A stretch of DNA of 64,000 nucleotides, from assembly GCA_001839685.1 (NCBI GenBank), contig MLAK01000589.1, forward strand, positions 1 to 64,000, written 5' to 3'. A program made the position numbers and the translations under genes. Below are positions 40,262-52,400 of the stretch, piece by piece. The notes beneath the pieces were generated by a model. It did no database searches. It saw only the letters and a program-made list of their open reading frames with translations, and was not told the origin of the DNA. Positions within the stretch are counted from its first letter, which is position 1, and each line of letters begins with the position of its first letter. This DNA comes from Tritrichomonas foetus (Eukaryota > Parabasalia > Tritrichomonadida > Tritrichomonadidae).

Positions 40262-41494
40262 ATGTTTCCTGGAATTCAACTATCCAATTTATCGGACACT
40301 GTCCCACTAAAAACACTTAGGAATAATAAGAATACAGCAGAGATCGTGTGCAACATGGGATACGTTTACTCGCTTACCTTAAACCAGCAGATGTCAGAGC
40401 TTTATACAATTGCCGCCGATCTCTTCAAAGATATCTCCAGTGAATTCGCTCAGGTCTCCTCCAGGTTTTCCAGTCTTCAGTCCCGATTCACAGCATTCAA
40501 AACTAAAGCAACTCAAGCCATCGATAAAAATTACAATACAGACCCCAAAAAATTTGCCGATAACGAGTACTACGCTTTTCCAGATGAAGTAAAGAATGGT
40601 CAAGACGCATCAACACCCAAAGAAAGCTTGATTGTTCAAAATTTACTTAATCGAACGCAATCGTTTCTTTCTATCGAAATGTGGAAAGGCGTCATTCCGG
40701 ACAATTCATACAGCACACTTGAAAAAAGCATTTCTGACCCAGAAAGTTTCAGTAAAAGCTATCATGACGAAATTTTGAATTATATCAAACCTTCAGTCGA
40801 AGGAAAGACCAAGCTGAAGCGTGAAAGAACTAAGAGGGTAGTTAAAGAAGGTGAAAAAGTTGAATCACGCGCAATGAATATCATCATCGAAAAGGTTCTT
40901 CCGCCTGCACAGTTACTTCTTCCGCCACCACCAAGAAACACACCAAATTGGAAGCCAACTCTTGAATTCCGCACAAAGGTTCCAAATGCACAAAATATTG
41001 AATCACAACCAATCCCTCAATTACAAGCGCGCCCAGTCCAACAACCAACTTACCAACAATATGTTGCACCACCTGTACAAAAGAACCAACCACCACCTGC
41101 CAAACAACAGTATACTGCTCCATCCCGGCCAGCTGCTGCTCCACCTCCTCCACCTGCAGGCGCACCACCGCCGCCGCCACCACCACCACCTCCTCCTCCG
41201 CCAGGACCAGTGATGGACAAGCCCCGACAAATTGCACCAAAACCATCGGGAGCTCCACGTCCACCGCCAAAGGAAGAGGCTCCTTCCCACCTCGACCTTA
41301 TCAAGAATGGAGCTTTCAAGCTCAAGAAGGTTGATCTGTCCCAACCACGAAAGGAGATCAAACAAGAGGCAATTGACCCAAGCAAGCTCTCTACGGCTGA
41401 AATCCTCCAACATATGGCCAAGCTCAGAGAACAAGTTGCATCAGATGATGAAGAAGAATACTACTCCAGTAGTTCAAGTGATGAAGACTGGTGA
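40262..41494 (+). CDS. SCAR/WAVE-family Arp2/3 activator
   Basis: 410 residues. Residues 1-80 match the WAVE homology domain pattern (NMGYVYSLTLNQQMSELY, then SSEFAQVSSRFSSLQSRF), through which SCAR/WAVE joins its regulatory complex. A basic segment and a long Pro-rich region follow, with an uninterrupted Pro run near residues 305-320 for profilin/SH3 binding. The C-terminus is a VCA module: WH2 actin-binding helix at 343-357 (HLDLIKNGAFKLKKV), connector helix about 375-392, and an acidic tail ending DEDW at 410, the Trp used to contact Arp2/3. It nucleates branched actin for amoeboid spreading or phagocytosis (family knowledge). GC content is higher than in its neighbours because of the Pro codons. 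Confidence 0.9.
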   Translation: MFPGIQLSNLSDTVPLKTLRNNKNTAEIVCNMGYVYSLTLNQQMSELYTIAADLFKDISSEFAQVSSRFSSLQSRFTAFKTKATQAIDKNYNTDPKKFADNEYYAFPDEVKNGQDASTPKESLIVQNLLNRTQSFLSIEMWKGVIPDNSYSTLEKSISDPESFSKSYHDEILNYIKPSVEGKTKLKRERTKRVVKEGEKVESRAMNIIIEKVLPPAQLLLPPPPRNTPNWKPTLEFRTKVPNAQNIESQPIPQLQARPVQQPTYQQYVAPPVQKNQPPPAKQQYTAPSRPAAAPPPPPAGAPPPPPPPPPPPPPGPVMDKPRQIAPKPSGAPRPPPKEEAPSHLDLIKNGAFKLKKVDLSQPRKEIKQEAIDPSKLSTAEILQHMAKLREQVASDDEEEYYSSSSSDEDW

Positions 41495-41957
41495 GCTCAA
41501 TAAAACTTAGCTCATTACTTTTACTTTATTTTTTTTTTTTTAATTTTCGGCAATTTTTACTATCAATATAAGTTCAGAATAGTCACTATTCAATAGTGGC
41601 CCTATTTATGATGTCTCATGACTAATGGATCGTATCTGCCATCACTTATTATTTATAAGTCAAAAGACATTTTGTGACTTTATATTGGTTAATTGAAATG
41701 CTGTTAACTATTGTTATCACACGAATCAAGAAACTTTTTCATCACAATACTGAGCCCTATTAATTGGTTAAGAGCTTACTCCTCTAAATATCAAGTGTTT
41801 ATGTATTCAAGTATTTGCAAGATTATATTGGTGGCAACTTTTTAAATACAAGATTGTGATTTCAATTAATTCATTTGAAAGCTCAACTCAAAAACTAGAT
41901 TTCAAAAATCTTTGAAATTTGACATTGATAAAAACGATACACTCTGAAAAATCCAAG
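41495..41957. other. Intergenic region, nothing recognised
   Basis: 463 bp between two same-strand genes. A TAAA signal lies just after the SCAR/WAVE stop. No other motif was found. Confidence 0.5.
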
Positions 41958-44900
41958 ATGAGCGTTGATTCACCAAATGAAGGCGAGCAACCCAACAGTT
42001 TTTTTGGTGAAATCGACGCTCTTTTATCGACAGGAACCGAACAAATCCAAAATTTCCGATTTATTGACGCAGAAGACAATTTAGAGAAAGCATTTCTAAT
42101 GGCAATTAAAAGCAAATATAAAGTTGGAATTGCTTATTCAAAATACTCACTCTCTCTTTTTTTGTCTCATCGAACAACAAAAAAATTTTCCGATTTCATA
42201 TCCGAATTCAAAAAAACAGAATTATTTAAAGAATTCAATGATTCCATCGGAACTGCATTATTAGATGATGTTGAAAATTTTTATTTCAGAGTTAGTCAAT
42301 ATCTACAACCATATTTTTATATCAAAATGAATCCATTTCCTTTCATTTTACAAAAAGTTGAAAATGAAGCAAATATTGAACTCTCCAAACTAACAATTTA
42401 CTTACGATTGTTAAAAACTTGTAAAGATAGTTTCAAGAAAAACAGTATAGCTACTGACTTAAGTTCTTCTATATTCAATAATTTTGTAAACTATTATCTA
42501 AATAAAATAAAAAATCATAAAAAGAAACTTAGAACAATAGACGAATCTAAATTTAAGGAGTTTGTTCAAATTGAAAGAATCTTTTTAAAAGGTGCAAATT
42601 TAAAACTTTTAGATAAATTTGAAAATGATGTTTTATTGGATTTTTTATCATCTGACTTCCTAAATAAACAATTTTATGCTTTGATTCGCTTAAATCGAAA
42701 TAAAATTTTCAACAAGGAACTAATTGAACAATTGAATCATAGAAAGATCATCGATAAACTATTTGCGACCTTGCATCATGATTTAATTGTTCAATTTTCT
42801 ACATTTTTAGCCAAAATGTTTAGTTATGGTCAATATGAAGATCGTTACATTGAGCAACTTTGGGAATTAACGTTTCAACAAAGTGATTATATAAAAGATT
42901 ATTTCTCTGTTTGGCCAACAATTATGAACTCAATTTCACAAAAAAGTCAAAAACTAGTATGGAATTTAATTTTAAACCAAACACCATACTTTACAGAGCC
43001 AGTCCTTTTATTTCTAAAGAAAGTTTCATATAAATGTGTTGACAAAAAGCCTGTTTTAGATATTCTATGGAATGCTGCAATTAGGAGTCATGATGGGGAA
43101 AACTTTATAGACTGTATATACATGTATACTCCCAAAGATTCAGAAAATAGACGTCAATTGAAAATTCGATGTTTTGATTTGCTGAAAACTCCAGATGAAA
43201 AAATGACAGAAAATTATGACAATACACTTTTTGCATTAAAGTTGTTAATGAAAATCTGGAAACATTTTGACTCTAAATCAACTAGAGAAGAACTTGATAT
43301 TTTACTTAATAATGTAAAAATAAGTCCAGTGAATGCATCAACATTTTTTGAATTAATTTCAAACATTTCATCTTTTCTTGATTCTCCATTTTCTGAAGAA
43401 GAAATAAATTTATTAGAAGATCAAATATTGAAGGTAATTAAAGATAATTCTCAACCTGTTTTTGATTTTTTCATTTGCTTGCTTAAAAATAGCAAAAGCA
43501 AGCTTTTTACTCAAGAAACTTTACTTTTACTAATTAAATGGTTCTCAAATTTACAAAATATAAATGAAATTACTTTTAAATTAATTAAGCACATCTATAA
43601 GAGAATTAATTTTCAAAATAAAGTATCTAGTTTAGAAAACATTTGGAATTTACTGTTTAGAACTGAAATTCCTGATGTTGCTTGCTATTTAGTTAAACTT
43701 TATGGTGAACAAAATTCGAATATCAAAGAGTTTATTGATAATTGCCTACGGAAAATTGATTGTTTTGGAGCTCTGTCTGCTTTAAAAATGCTTATTATTG
43801 AAATCGAAGAACCTTTGGATCCAGAAAACTATAATATTAAACGCAATATTTATACGGGATATAAAGATATACTTACAATTAATTTATCTAAAGATTATAT
43901 TGGAAAAGTTAAGATACCAAAAGATACATCTTATCAAACATTTCGTGCAATAATTAAACGATTAACAAAAGCCAAAGATTCTGAAATCACTTTAATGTCA
44001 CTTCAAGAAGAATTAAATAATTCTTATCATTTTCGCGATAATGAAACAATAAAAGTATTTATTTCCAAGGATTCTGATTCAACTGAACCAAAAAGATTGG
44101 AAAAATCTGATTTACCATCTTTCATTTTACTAAATCATCGAGAACATTTGAAAAGTTTAATTAAAATTGGAAATAATAAAAGGGATTTACATATATGTGA
44201 AGCTGCACTGGATTTATTAAATTATTTACCCATTGATGAAGAAGAAATTACAAATTTGAAAACCAAATCCGATTTATTCGATATTTCACAGCCATTTTTA
44301 TTCATTTATAGAATTAATTTACTAGCAAATTTAATTAATGATGATGATTTTGAAGTTTTACAGAATTTATATCAATCAAATCTTTATTCACAATTAATGC
44401 TAACATTATTTGAAATTCCACAAAATATTTTTAGTAAAGATGAATATTTTGATCTATTTTTGGATACAATTGTAGAAATTAATCGAAGAGGAAGGGAATC
44501 TGAATTTAAGAAATTTCAAAAGAAAATTTTGAAAAAAATAGCAAATCATGATACAATTTTATCTTTAATTAATAATATTTTAGAAGAAGAGAAAAAATTA
44601 ATAACTAATGATGATCGAATTATTGATTTTTTGCAACTGTTAGTATTTTTTACCCAAAATGACAAGAAAATTTTAATTACCCATACAAAATTTCCAGAGT
44701 TATTTGATTCTTTAATATTTAATGAAAATAAAAACATTAGAATCAACTTTTTCAATCTTTTAACACATATAAATCTCAAAAAAATTTCTAGTTTTATTTT
44801 ATCACGCCTGCAATTAAGTAAAGATGGTCGATGTTATGAATTTTTTGAATTAGTAAAAAGAATGTGTAGATCATCCAAGAAGAAACAATATATATTTGAT

Positions 44901-47900
44901 GCTTTAATCGATTCATTCAATGGAAATTTATTAATTACTAAAAATGTCACAATTCAAAGTAAAGATCAATATTTGATTGAGGCTGTAAATGATCTTTGTT
45001 CAACTGTTGCAGATCAAGAATATATAACTGGGATTATTGAAAACATTTATGAACTATTTTCTAATATTGAAATCTCGAATCCAGAATTACTTCTGCATTT
45101 ATTGGTTGATAAAATAGTTTTTAATGTTAATCGATATGTTTTCACGCCGAGCATCCTTTTCCCACTTCTTAAAAGAATCCTTGATAGGCATAAATCTTTA
45201 TTTTTGCCATTAGTTAAATCTCTTACAAAGATCAATCAATCCCTCCCAGAATTACAAAGTTCTGGTTCTTTTTTAAGTTCTGAACAGCATGATAAAGGAA
45301 TTAACAATCTTGGCTGTACTTGTTATTTAAATTCATCTCTTCAACAATTATTTAGAATTCAACCAATAAGAGATGCAATTTTTGCATATGATCCACAAAA
45401 AGTTGGTGAAACTTCAAAATTGAATAAAATTAATACTGATAGTATTGATGAAGATTGGCTCTGTCAATTACAATTGATGTTTGCTCATTTGAAATATTCC
45501 CCATTGGCTTCAATTGATGCAAACAACTTTGTAAAGAATTGGAGAATGTATGGTGATGAACCAATTGATCCAAATGAGCAACAAGATGCTGTTGAATTTA
45601 TCACGATTTTGCTTGATCGACTTGATGAAATTTTACCTGGAAAACCAATATCAAAAGCGATTAGAGGTCAAATTATTCACACAACAAAACAAATTAATGG
45701 AGATTATGAATCAATAGCTCATGAAAGTTTTATTACTTTTGCCTTAGAAGTTAAAAAAAAAACGTGTTTTGGGGAATCTTTTGATGTTTTCTTGGAACCT
45801 GATATTTTTGATGGAACTAATCAATATCGAGCTGATGAGATTGGTCTTATTGATGCATCAAGAAGTCATGCAATCAGCAAAGCTCCAAAGTTTATGATTT
45901 TCCAATTAAAACGCTTTGATTTTGATTTATCAACTTTAAAGAAAAAGAAAATAAATACGCAATTTAAAGTCGAAAAAATAGTTGACATCTCAAAAGTTTT
46001 TGAAAATCAACAACTTGTTGACCCAGTATTATATGAATTATGCGGAATTATTCAACATTCCGGAAATGCTGATGGTGGCCATTATTATAGTTATATTAAA
46101 GAAAATGAACAGTGGAAAGAGATTAATGATTCAACTGTGAAACTTGTTGATGAAGAAATTGTTTTGAGTAAAGCAACAGGTGGTTCAGAATCCAAACGAT
46201 TTTATGACCCTGTATCGCGAATGACAAAACAGTCTACGGTAATGCGATCCGAGTCGGCATATATATTATTTTATAAACTCAAAAAAGGAAACTTATATGA
46301 GAAACATAATAAAATCGAAAATTTCAATAACAATGAAACTACTGAAATTAAGGAGTTGGATGAACCTATTGTTTTAATGCCTGAAAAAATGTTAAGAGAA
46401 TTTTTCCATCAAATGAAATTGATAATATTGAAAAATGTTTTGTTTACAACTGATTACATCGATTTGATCGATTATATTTCAAATAGTGATTCATATGACA
46501 CATTCCCATTCCTATTTCAATTTACTATTCGAGCAATTGGATCTTCATCTAATAAATACAATAGTTCATCAATCATTCAAACTACTTTAACTAAAGCGAA
46601 ATCGAATCGTGAATTTGCAATGTTTATTGTAAAGAATCATGAAATGCTTGTTGAATCATTATTTAATTATACTGATGAGAAGCAACTTTCTATATGTTGT
46701 AATATTGCAAATACAGCATTAGCAACTGTTGGAAAAGAAGGGAAAATATTAATTGATGCAATTACTGAAAAAGAAGAAGAAATTATTAATCATTGGTCTA
46801 ATATTTATTATATTTTAAATCCAGTTTTTTATTATTTTGTCTATATCGAAGCAAAAAAAGATATTTCAGAAGCAGGGAATCATAACAATAATGATAAAAT
46901 TAATAGTGAAAAATATCTTTCTTTTCTACTCCGTTTATTGAAAAATGTCATGAGTGGAGAAATCAAAGTGAACCCAAAGAAAGTTAATATGTCACTTGTC
47001 TTTCGAATAATAAAGTATATTCTAATGAACCACAATGATGATGAATCTTATTATAATTTGGTAAAGAAAGAAATATTTAATATTGAATTTTTGAAATATT
47101 ACTCTCAAAGTGATAAGCACACATTTGATTTTACCGCTTTAGTTGTCTACTTCATCAAAGAAAATAAAGAAATAACTAATAAATATTTAAATATAATTGA
47201 ATCAGAAACTGACATGCCACCGAATATTCTAGCTTCACATTTCGCCAATTTTATTGCACTTAAGGATAGTTTAACTTCTTATAGAGTAAATTGGATTCTT
47301 ACCCATATCAGTAATCTTGAATGGGATAATAACGATATTGAATTATTCTTCAAAACTGCTGCAACAAATTTGAAACAAAATCGAGGCGCTTCTACAAATA
47401 ATAAAAATATTGGTAAAAATTTGACACAGTTTGAAATAGATTTTAAAAATGATTTCGCGATAGGTGAAAACAATGAGGATTTTGATCCAACTCCACTTTT
47501 TGAAAAAGAGTCTCCATCTTGGTTAAAACAATGGCTAATTATCGATGATGAATCAATTCGTTCATCATGTGCATCATTTATATATTCTTTATTTCCTTCA
47601 TTCCCGAAATTTAAATCCGGGTTTATCACAATAAAACCGAATTTAGAAAATCGAGATGATATAATTCATTCAGGTTCAGAACATGAAAAAGTTTGCATTA
47701 GAAAACTCTTCAATATTTTAATAAACTTACAAAAAGATTTAATCACTGTTTCAAAAAATGTTGCTGCAAATATTGATGATTATAATTCTGAGCTTGACCT
47801 TCCAACAAACACTTATTTTGAGCTTTTAACATGGGCCAGTTTTTATTATTATGATTCCAATCTAAAAAGTTATTCAAATAACTTTTCAAAACTTGTAACA

Positions 47901-49274
47901 ACTTTAAGCAGCCTAAAAAATGGTGTTCGACATGGTGTGATTGATCTAATTCAATTTATTAGCTATTCATATCCATCTTTAATTAATTCCAGTAATGTGA
48001 GTATTTATTTAACTGCCATTTCTAAGTTCCCTTCTAATTCTGACTTTTCAAGTCATTTAATAAATGTTTCTATTTATTTATTCCCAATTATTATACCAAT
48101 TGCAAGTAAAATTGATCAGCAGCTTCTTAAATCCAAATTTATCAAACTTTGTTTCAAAAAATTTTTCAATGAAAATTGTAATCAAAGTAAGCAATTAATT
48201 GATTTAATAAAAAATATGAAGAAATCTGAGATACTATGTAAATTGGTATGGAAAAAGAGAACAACATGGGGAAGCTGTTCTTCTCTATTAACTGTGACAA
48301 CAGAATTATTAACAGATGGTTGGCATTCAGCCAAATTATTCAGAGATATGAATTGTCATACATCAATAATTAATACTTTTGTTACACAATATGAAGGATC
48401 AACAGTTAGTTACAAAAAATGGGAAACTATGCTTTCCATTCTTCATGACTATAATCAAATTTTATTTGAAATGAATCACAATGATAAAAAATTTGGGAGA
48501 GAATATAAAAAATCATTTCTAGACTTGTGGAAACAACCTTCAAATTCCAAATTATTCAAAATTCTATATAAATCTTTAATTGATTCTCCTGATGATTTTA
48601 CAGGGAAATGTTTGCTGGTTTTGAATGATGTTTTTAATTCAAAATCGAAGGAATTTCAAATATTTTTAAATGACATTAACTGTAAAGAAAAAAGCAAAGA
48701 CATCACAATGCAGATTTATAAAAATATTAAAGGCACTTTTCTCCTTAGCTTTGCAAAATTAAGAATTAGCATCATTCATATTCAAAGTAATAATAATGAT
48801 GAGAAGGAATCTTTTCTTATCAATGAAATCAAGTGTGTTCATAAATGTATGATCTTTAGACACGAAATTCTTTCGATGTTTCTTGAAATAATTCCAAACA
48901 AAAATTCTAGATCATTAATTTTATCAGAATTTTTCACCAATGTCTTGGATTTAGACCAATACAATTTTCAATTCCTTAAAGAAAATAAAGAATTTATTCA
49001 GAAAAATTGGGTTTCACATCTATCTCATCTGATTCAAGAGGAGATGAATGAAATTACGCAATTTACAAAGAAAGACTATTTTGTTGCATTAGTACCAAAG
49101 CTGATCAATGCTGAAAAATGTCTTTTATTGATGCTAAACAAATTAAATAAGAGTCAGATTACAATGAACCAAGAAACTATTAAAAACTGTCTAAATATAG
49201 TGAAAGGGAAAGAAGAGAAGGAATTGAATGAATTTCGAGATATTGCAAACAAATTATTAGTTTTATGTAAATAA
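41958..49274 (+). CDS. Giant ubiquitin-specific protease (USP9X/USP34-like)
   Basis: 2438 residues from the ATG at 41958; an in-frame TTG at 41919 is less likely. It is a cysteine protease that removes ubiquitin. The Cys box is GINNLGCTCYLNSSLQQL, with nucleophile Cys1122 (codon 45321-45323). The QQDAVEF box follows. The His box is GGHYYSYI with His1375 (codon 46080-46082). The catalytic domain spans about 1114-1437. The long N- and C-terminal arms are helical, ARM/HEAT-like, and a ubiquitin-like fold may lie near 637-705. GGHYYSYI and the giant size point to the USP9X/USP24/USP34 group. The oxyanion-side residue, usually Asn or Ala, is Cys1120 here. The gene is tail-to-tail with the ubiquitin ligase, 128 bp apart. 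Confidence 0.92.
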   Translation: MSVDSPNEGEQPNSFFGEIDALLSTGTEQIQNFRFIDAEDNLEKAFLMAIKSKYKVGIAYSKYSLSLFLSHRTTKKFSDFISEFKKTELFKEFNDSIGTALLDDVENFYFRVSQYLQPYFYIKMNPFPFILQKVENEANIELSKLTIYLRLLKTCKDSFKKNSIATDLSSSIFNNFVNYYLNKIKNHKKKLRTIDESKFKEFVQIERIFLKGANLKLLDKFENDVLLDFLSSDFLNKQFYALIRLNRNKIFNKELIEQLNHRKIIDKLFATLHHDLIVQFSTFLAKMFSYGQYEDRYIEQLWELTFQQSDYIKDYFSVWPTIMNSISQKSQKLVWNLILNQTPYFTEPVLLFLKKVSYKCVDKKPVLDILWNAAIRSHDGENFIDCIYMYTPKDSENRRQLKIRCFDLLKTPDEKMTENYDNTLFALKLLMKIWKHFDSKSTREELDILLNNVKISPVNASTFFELISNISSFLDSPFSEEEINLLEDQILKVIKDNSQPVFDFFICLLKNSKSKLFTQETLLLLIKWFSNLQNINEITFKLIKHIYKRINFQNKVSSLENIWNLLFRTEIPDVACYLVKLYGEQNSNIKEFIDNCLRKIDCFGALSALKMLIIEIEEPLDPENYNIKRNIYTGYKDILTINLSKDYIGKVKIPKDTSYQTFRAIIKRLTKAKDSEITLMSLQEELNNSYHFRDNETIKVFISKDSDSTEPKRLEKSDLPSFILLNHREHLKSLIKIGNNKRDLHICEAALDLLNYLPIDEEEITNLKTKSDLFDISQPFLFIYRINLLANLINDDDFEVLQNLYQSNLYSQLMLTLFEIPQNIFSKDEYFDLFLDTIVEINRRGRESEFKKFQKKILKKIANHDTILSLINNILEEEKKLITNDDRIIDFLQLLVFFTQNDKKILITHTKFPELFDSLIFNENKNIRINFFNLLTHINLKKISSFILSRLQLSKDGRCYEFFELVKRMCRSSKKKQYIFDALIDSFNGNLLITKNVTIQSKDQYLIEAVNDLCSTVADQEYITGIIENIYELFSNIEISNPELLLHLLVDKIVFNVNRYVFTPSILFPLLKRILDRHKSLFLPLVKSLTKINQSLPELQSSGSFLSSEQHDKGINNLGCTCYLNSSLQQLFRIQPIRDAIFAYDPQKVGETSKLNKINTDSIDEDWLCQLQLMFAHLKYSPLASIDANNFVKNWRMYGDEPIDPNEQQDAVEFITILLDRLDEILPGKPISKAIRGQIIHTTKQINGDYESIAHESFITFALEVKKKTCFGESFDVFLEPDIFDGTNQYRADEIGLIDASRSHAISKAPKFMIFQLKRFDFDLSTLKKKKINTQFKVEKIVDISKVFENQQLVDPVLYELCGIIQHSGNADGGHYYSYIKENEQWKEINDSTVKLVDEEIVLSKATGGSESKRFYDPVSRMTKQSTVMRSESAYILFYKLKKGNLYEKHNKIENFNNNETTEIKELDEPIVLMPEKMLREFFHQMKLIILKNVLFTTDYIDLIDYISNSDSYDTFPFLFQFTIRAIGSSSNKYNSSSIIQTTLTKAKSNREFAMFIVKNHEMLVESLFNYTDEKQLSICCNIANTALATVGKEGKILIDAITEKEEEIINHWSNIYYILNPVFYYFVYIEAKKDISEAGNHNNNDKINSEKYLSFLLRLLKNVMSGEIKVNPKKVNMSLVFRIIKYILMNHNDDESYYNLVKKEIFNIEFLKYYSQSDKHTFDFTALVVYFIKENKEITNKYLNIIESETDMPPNILASHFANFIALKDSLTSYRVNWILTHISNLEWDNNDIELFFKTAATNLKQNRGASTNNKNIGKNLTQFEIDFKNDFAIGENNEDFDPTPLFEKESPSWLKQWLIIDDESIRSSCASFIYSLFPSFPKFKSGFITIKPNLENRDDIIHSGSEHEKVCIRKLFNILINLQKDLITVSKNVAANIDDYNSELDLPTNTYFELLTWASFYYYDSNLKSYSNNFSKLVTTLSSLKNGVRHGVIDLIQFISYSYPSLINSSNVSIYLTAISKFPSNSDFSSHLINVSIYLFPIIIPIASKIDQQLLKSKFIKLCFKKFFNENCNQSKQLIDLIKNMKKSEILCKLVWKKRTTWGSCSSLLTVTTELLTDGWHSAKLFRDMNCHTSIINTFVTQYEGSTVSYKKWETMLSILHDYNQILFEMNHNDKKFGREYKKSFLDLWKQPSNSKLFKILYKSLIDSPDDFTGKCLLVLNDVFNSKSKEFQIFLNDINCKEKSKDITMQIYKNIKGTFLLSFAKLRISIIHIQSNNNDEKESFLINEIKCVHKCMIFRHEILSMFLEIIPNKNSRSLILSEFFTNVLDLDQYNFQFLKENKEFIQKNWVSHLSHLIQEEMNEITQFTKKDYFVALVPKLINAEKCLLLMLNKLNKSQITMNQETIKNCLNIVKGKEEKELNEFRDIANKLLVLCK

Positions 49275-49402
49275 CTTTTCTTTACCTATTCTGATTTTCT
49301 TTTTATCAATTTTTTACTATTTCTCACTTTAAATTATGAATGAAATAATACAACATGAAAAATGTATCGAAACCTATTTATTGACAAACAGTAATGAAAA
49401 AA

Positions 49403-52400
49403 TTAAATTGTTTCTTCAGCAGCTTGAAAATAACCACCATGCTTTTCATAAAGATGTGCATAGCAATCATCAATATTTTTAAATCCTTCGCCGCAAATAT
49501 AACACCAAGAACACCCGCATGGACATGTGATTCTATTACATCCACTTTCTTTAAAAGATGCTCGTTCACAAAACGGGCATTTCCTGATAAGAAGTTTATA
49601 TCCTTTCGGACAATTAGCTTCGAAATGATGCCACTCATGGCATTTGGCGCATAAAATGTTATAACATGATGGTATTTTACAAAATACACTCTGATTTTTG
49701 CTTTTAGGCTTGCGGAAAAATGCGGTTGGATGGTCTGGACATCGTGCAAACATGTAATTATGCATAAAAATAGTGGAATAAAAGACACCTTTGAGATATT
49801 TATCAATCAACATTTCAAATTCACAATCTTCAAAACAAAGATTGAAAATAATTAATCCATAAGGAATTGATGGAAAATATTTTTTGGTTTCTTTATCGTA
49901 ATCAGAATCCATAATCGGTATTGATGGTAATTTTTCTTTGATCGAATCAAAATCATTCTCTGGAATAAATCTTTGAATAGTATCTCTTAGTGAGTTTTTG
50001 ATACAATTTTTACAGATACTTTTGACGACAACAGACTCATCTTTGCAATAACAACTGAGTTTCATTAATGTGTATTCTCCAATTTGATTTTCATTGCATA
50101 AAAATGAGCAACCAAATATATTTTCATCGTATTCCATTTTTTGCGGATTTTTTCTAAGAATTGAAAAAACTTTTTCTTCATTTTCTTTTCTTGTAACAAT
50201 AGCATTGTATGTTGTACTAAAATACATGTCATCAGGTAAAACAACATTACTTAAATCAGAAGCACCAACTTTATAAGCATTATATGTGATATTAAAACTA
50301 TTAGTTTCTAAATATCGATATAAATTGTGAAGACAATTCCATTCTCCTTTAAACGAATTTTTATTGGAAGTGACATTGGGATGGTATTTATTAAACCATT
50401 CTTTAATGCTACGAGAGGAATCTTCAAATTCTAAAAGAGCTGGAGGAAAGTGGAAATTTGGTCCAATGAAATGACCTGAACAAATTTTTTGTATATAATT
50501 TTGATAATGGCATATTTCTGCCCACGAATTGATATAAAAATTCAAATCATTTTGATGATAATATTCTTTGTCAATTAGAGCTAATATAATTTGTTTTTTA
50601 TAATTTATATTTTGATAAAGCCATGATATTCTAATAGGAGGTTTTTTTATGATCAATAAATTGATATTTTCGACCATATATGATAAAGTCTTATGATTAA
50701 TTGAAATGAAATATGACTTGTCATGTAAAACCTTGATTTCCTCATCCTCATCATTATCATCCTGTTCATCTTCATTATCTTCATCAGGATTGCAGAACAA
50801 AACATTAGTTTGATAATCTTGTATACCATTATTATATATTTCAATACCAATTTGCAATTTTCTATCAAAATAAACTAGTGATCGGAATGCAAATGGCCAT
50901 ACTTTAATTGCATGTTTTAAACTAACATCATCTGTGATTCCTGAATAAGTTATAAAAAATTTGTTATGGTCTTCGATTAAATAAAACCTATTTGTCCTTT
51001 CATATGAATCATAAATTTCATAACAAAATGTTCTAAATAATGGATGGTAGCATTGCTCTGGTATTTCAAGTGAAGAAACTACTAACCTCGATTCATTATC
51101 AGAAAAACAATTAATTAATTTCCCACCTATATTAATCACATATATTTTTTCTCTTAAAAATATACCATTTTTTATAATTCGTGTTAAGGGAAATGTGCAC
51201 CCATTGGAATAAAGAATTTGGTGATCTCCAAATATAGTAGGTGGTCGTTGAATTCTATGAAACTTATATTCTATTGGACAAATTATATAAGTATATGTTT
51301 TTATAAGTTTCCAAAAATTGTTCACCTGTATCCATTTATATAAATTCTGAACTGTAGTTTTTAGTGAATAATTCCCAACAATTAATTTATAAATTGGTAA
51401 AATATATTCTAAAAGTTTCACATTATCTTCAATATGAAATATTTCGTAATGTGCCACTGATGAAAAATCATCAGTTTTTACCTTCCCAATATATTTGTGC
51501 CAATTTTCAAAATCTATTACTTTTTCACCATGACAAATTAGAAAGCTCAATATTATTGCAAATAAAGTAGCATAATTATCATCAAAGTTAGATGTGAATT
51601 TCAACACAATAAGGAGAAAATCTTTGGAGAGTTTGCAATTTTTAAGTAATGGAATATTAAATAATATTCCATTTTTCTTTTGAAATACAAGTTCCTTTAA
51701 TCTTAAAAAAATCAAACTAAATGTATTCTCACCTATAATAGTGCCAATGTTTGGAATTGTTATTAGATCAATACCACATTTTTGATATATATGATATAAT
51801 AAGGCCATTCCATCCAAGCGGTTAGATGATAAAAATGTTTGGAGTTCTACAATATATGGCTTGTTTGAGATAATTATTAGATTCTTTACATCGTTGGTGT
51901 CATGTCCAAGTAAGTATTGAATAGTTTTTATTAAATTAAAACTATTTTTCTTTTTTTCTTTCCATAAAGAATCAAAGTGTCGAATATCGATTACTACATT
52001 AGAAAAATTATTTGATTTTATTAGATCTGTATTTTTATGATTTACAGTTATTAGTTTACTGATTTTAGGTTGCAATTCGGTTATTTTTGAAACAAATTCC
52101 CAATCTTTTTCATCTCGAATCTCATAAGGGATAATGTCATGAAATGTGTATAACTTTTGAATTCTATGAACATACTTTATCGGATTTTCGGAGAGGCCTG
52201 GCTTTAAAAGTGATTCGAATAGAAATGACTCTATTATTGCTTTAGGGGATTTTGTTATACATAACGATTCTTCTTTGAATGAATGACAAACATTGATGAT
52301 TGCTTTTTGGGATTTATCCTTACTTTCAACAACTTTGATATTAATTCTCTTGGTTGTGCTTTGAAAATATGTAAAATTGGAAAAAATTTTTGGTAGTTCT

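Noticed and set aside
40884..41434. Several long minus-strand frames opposite the SCAR/WAVE gene
   Set aside because: They arise from the Pro-codon repeat (Gly-, Trp- or Val-rich shadows) of a well-supported plus-strand gene.
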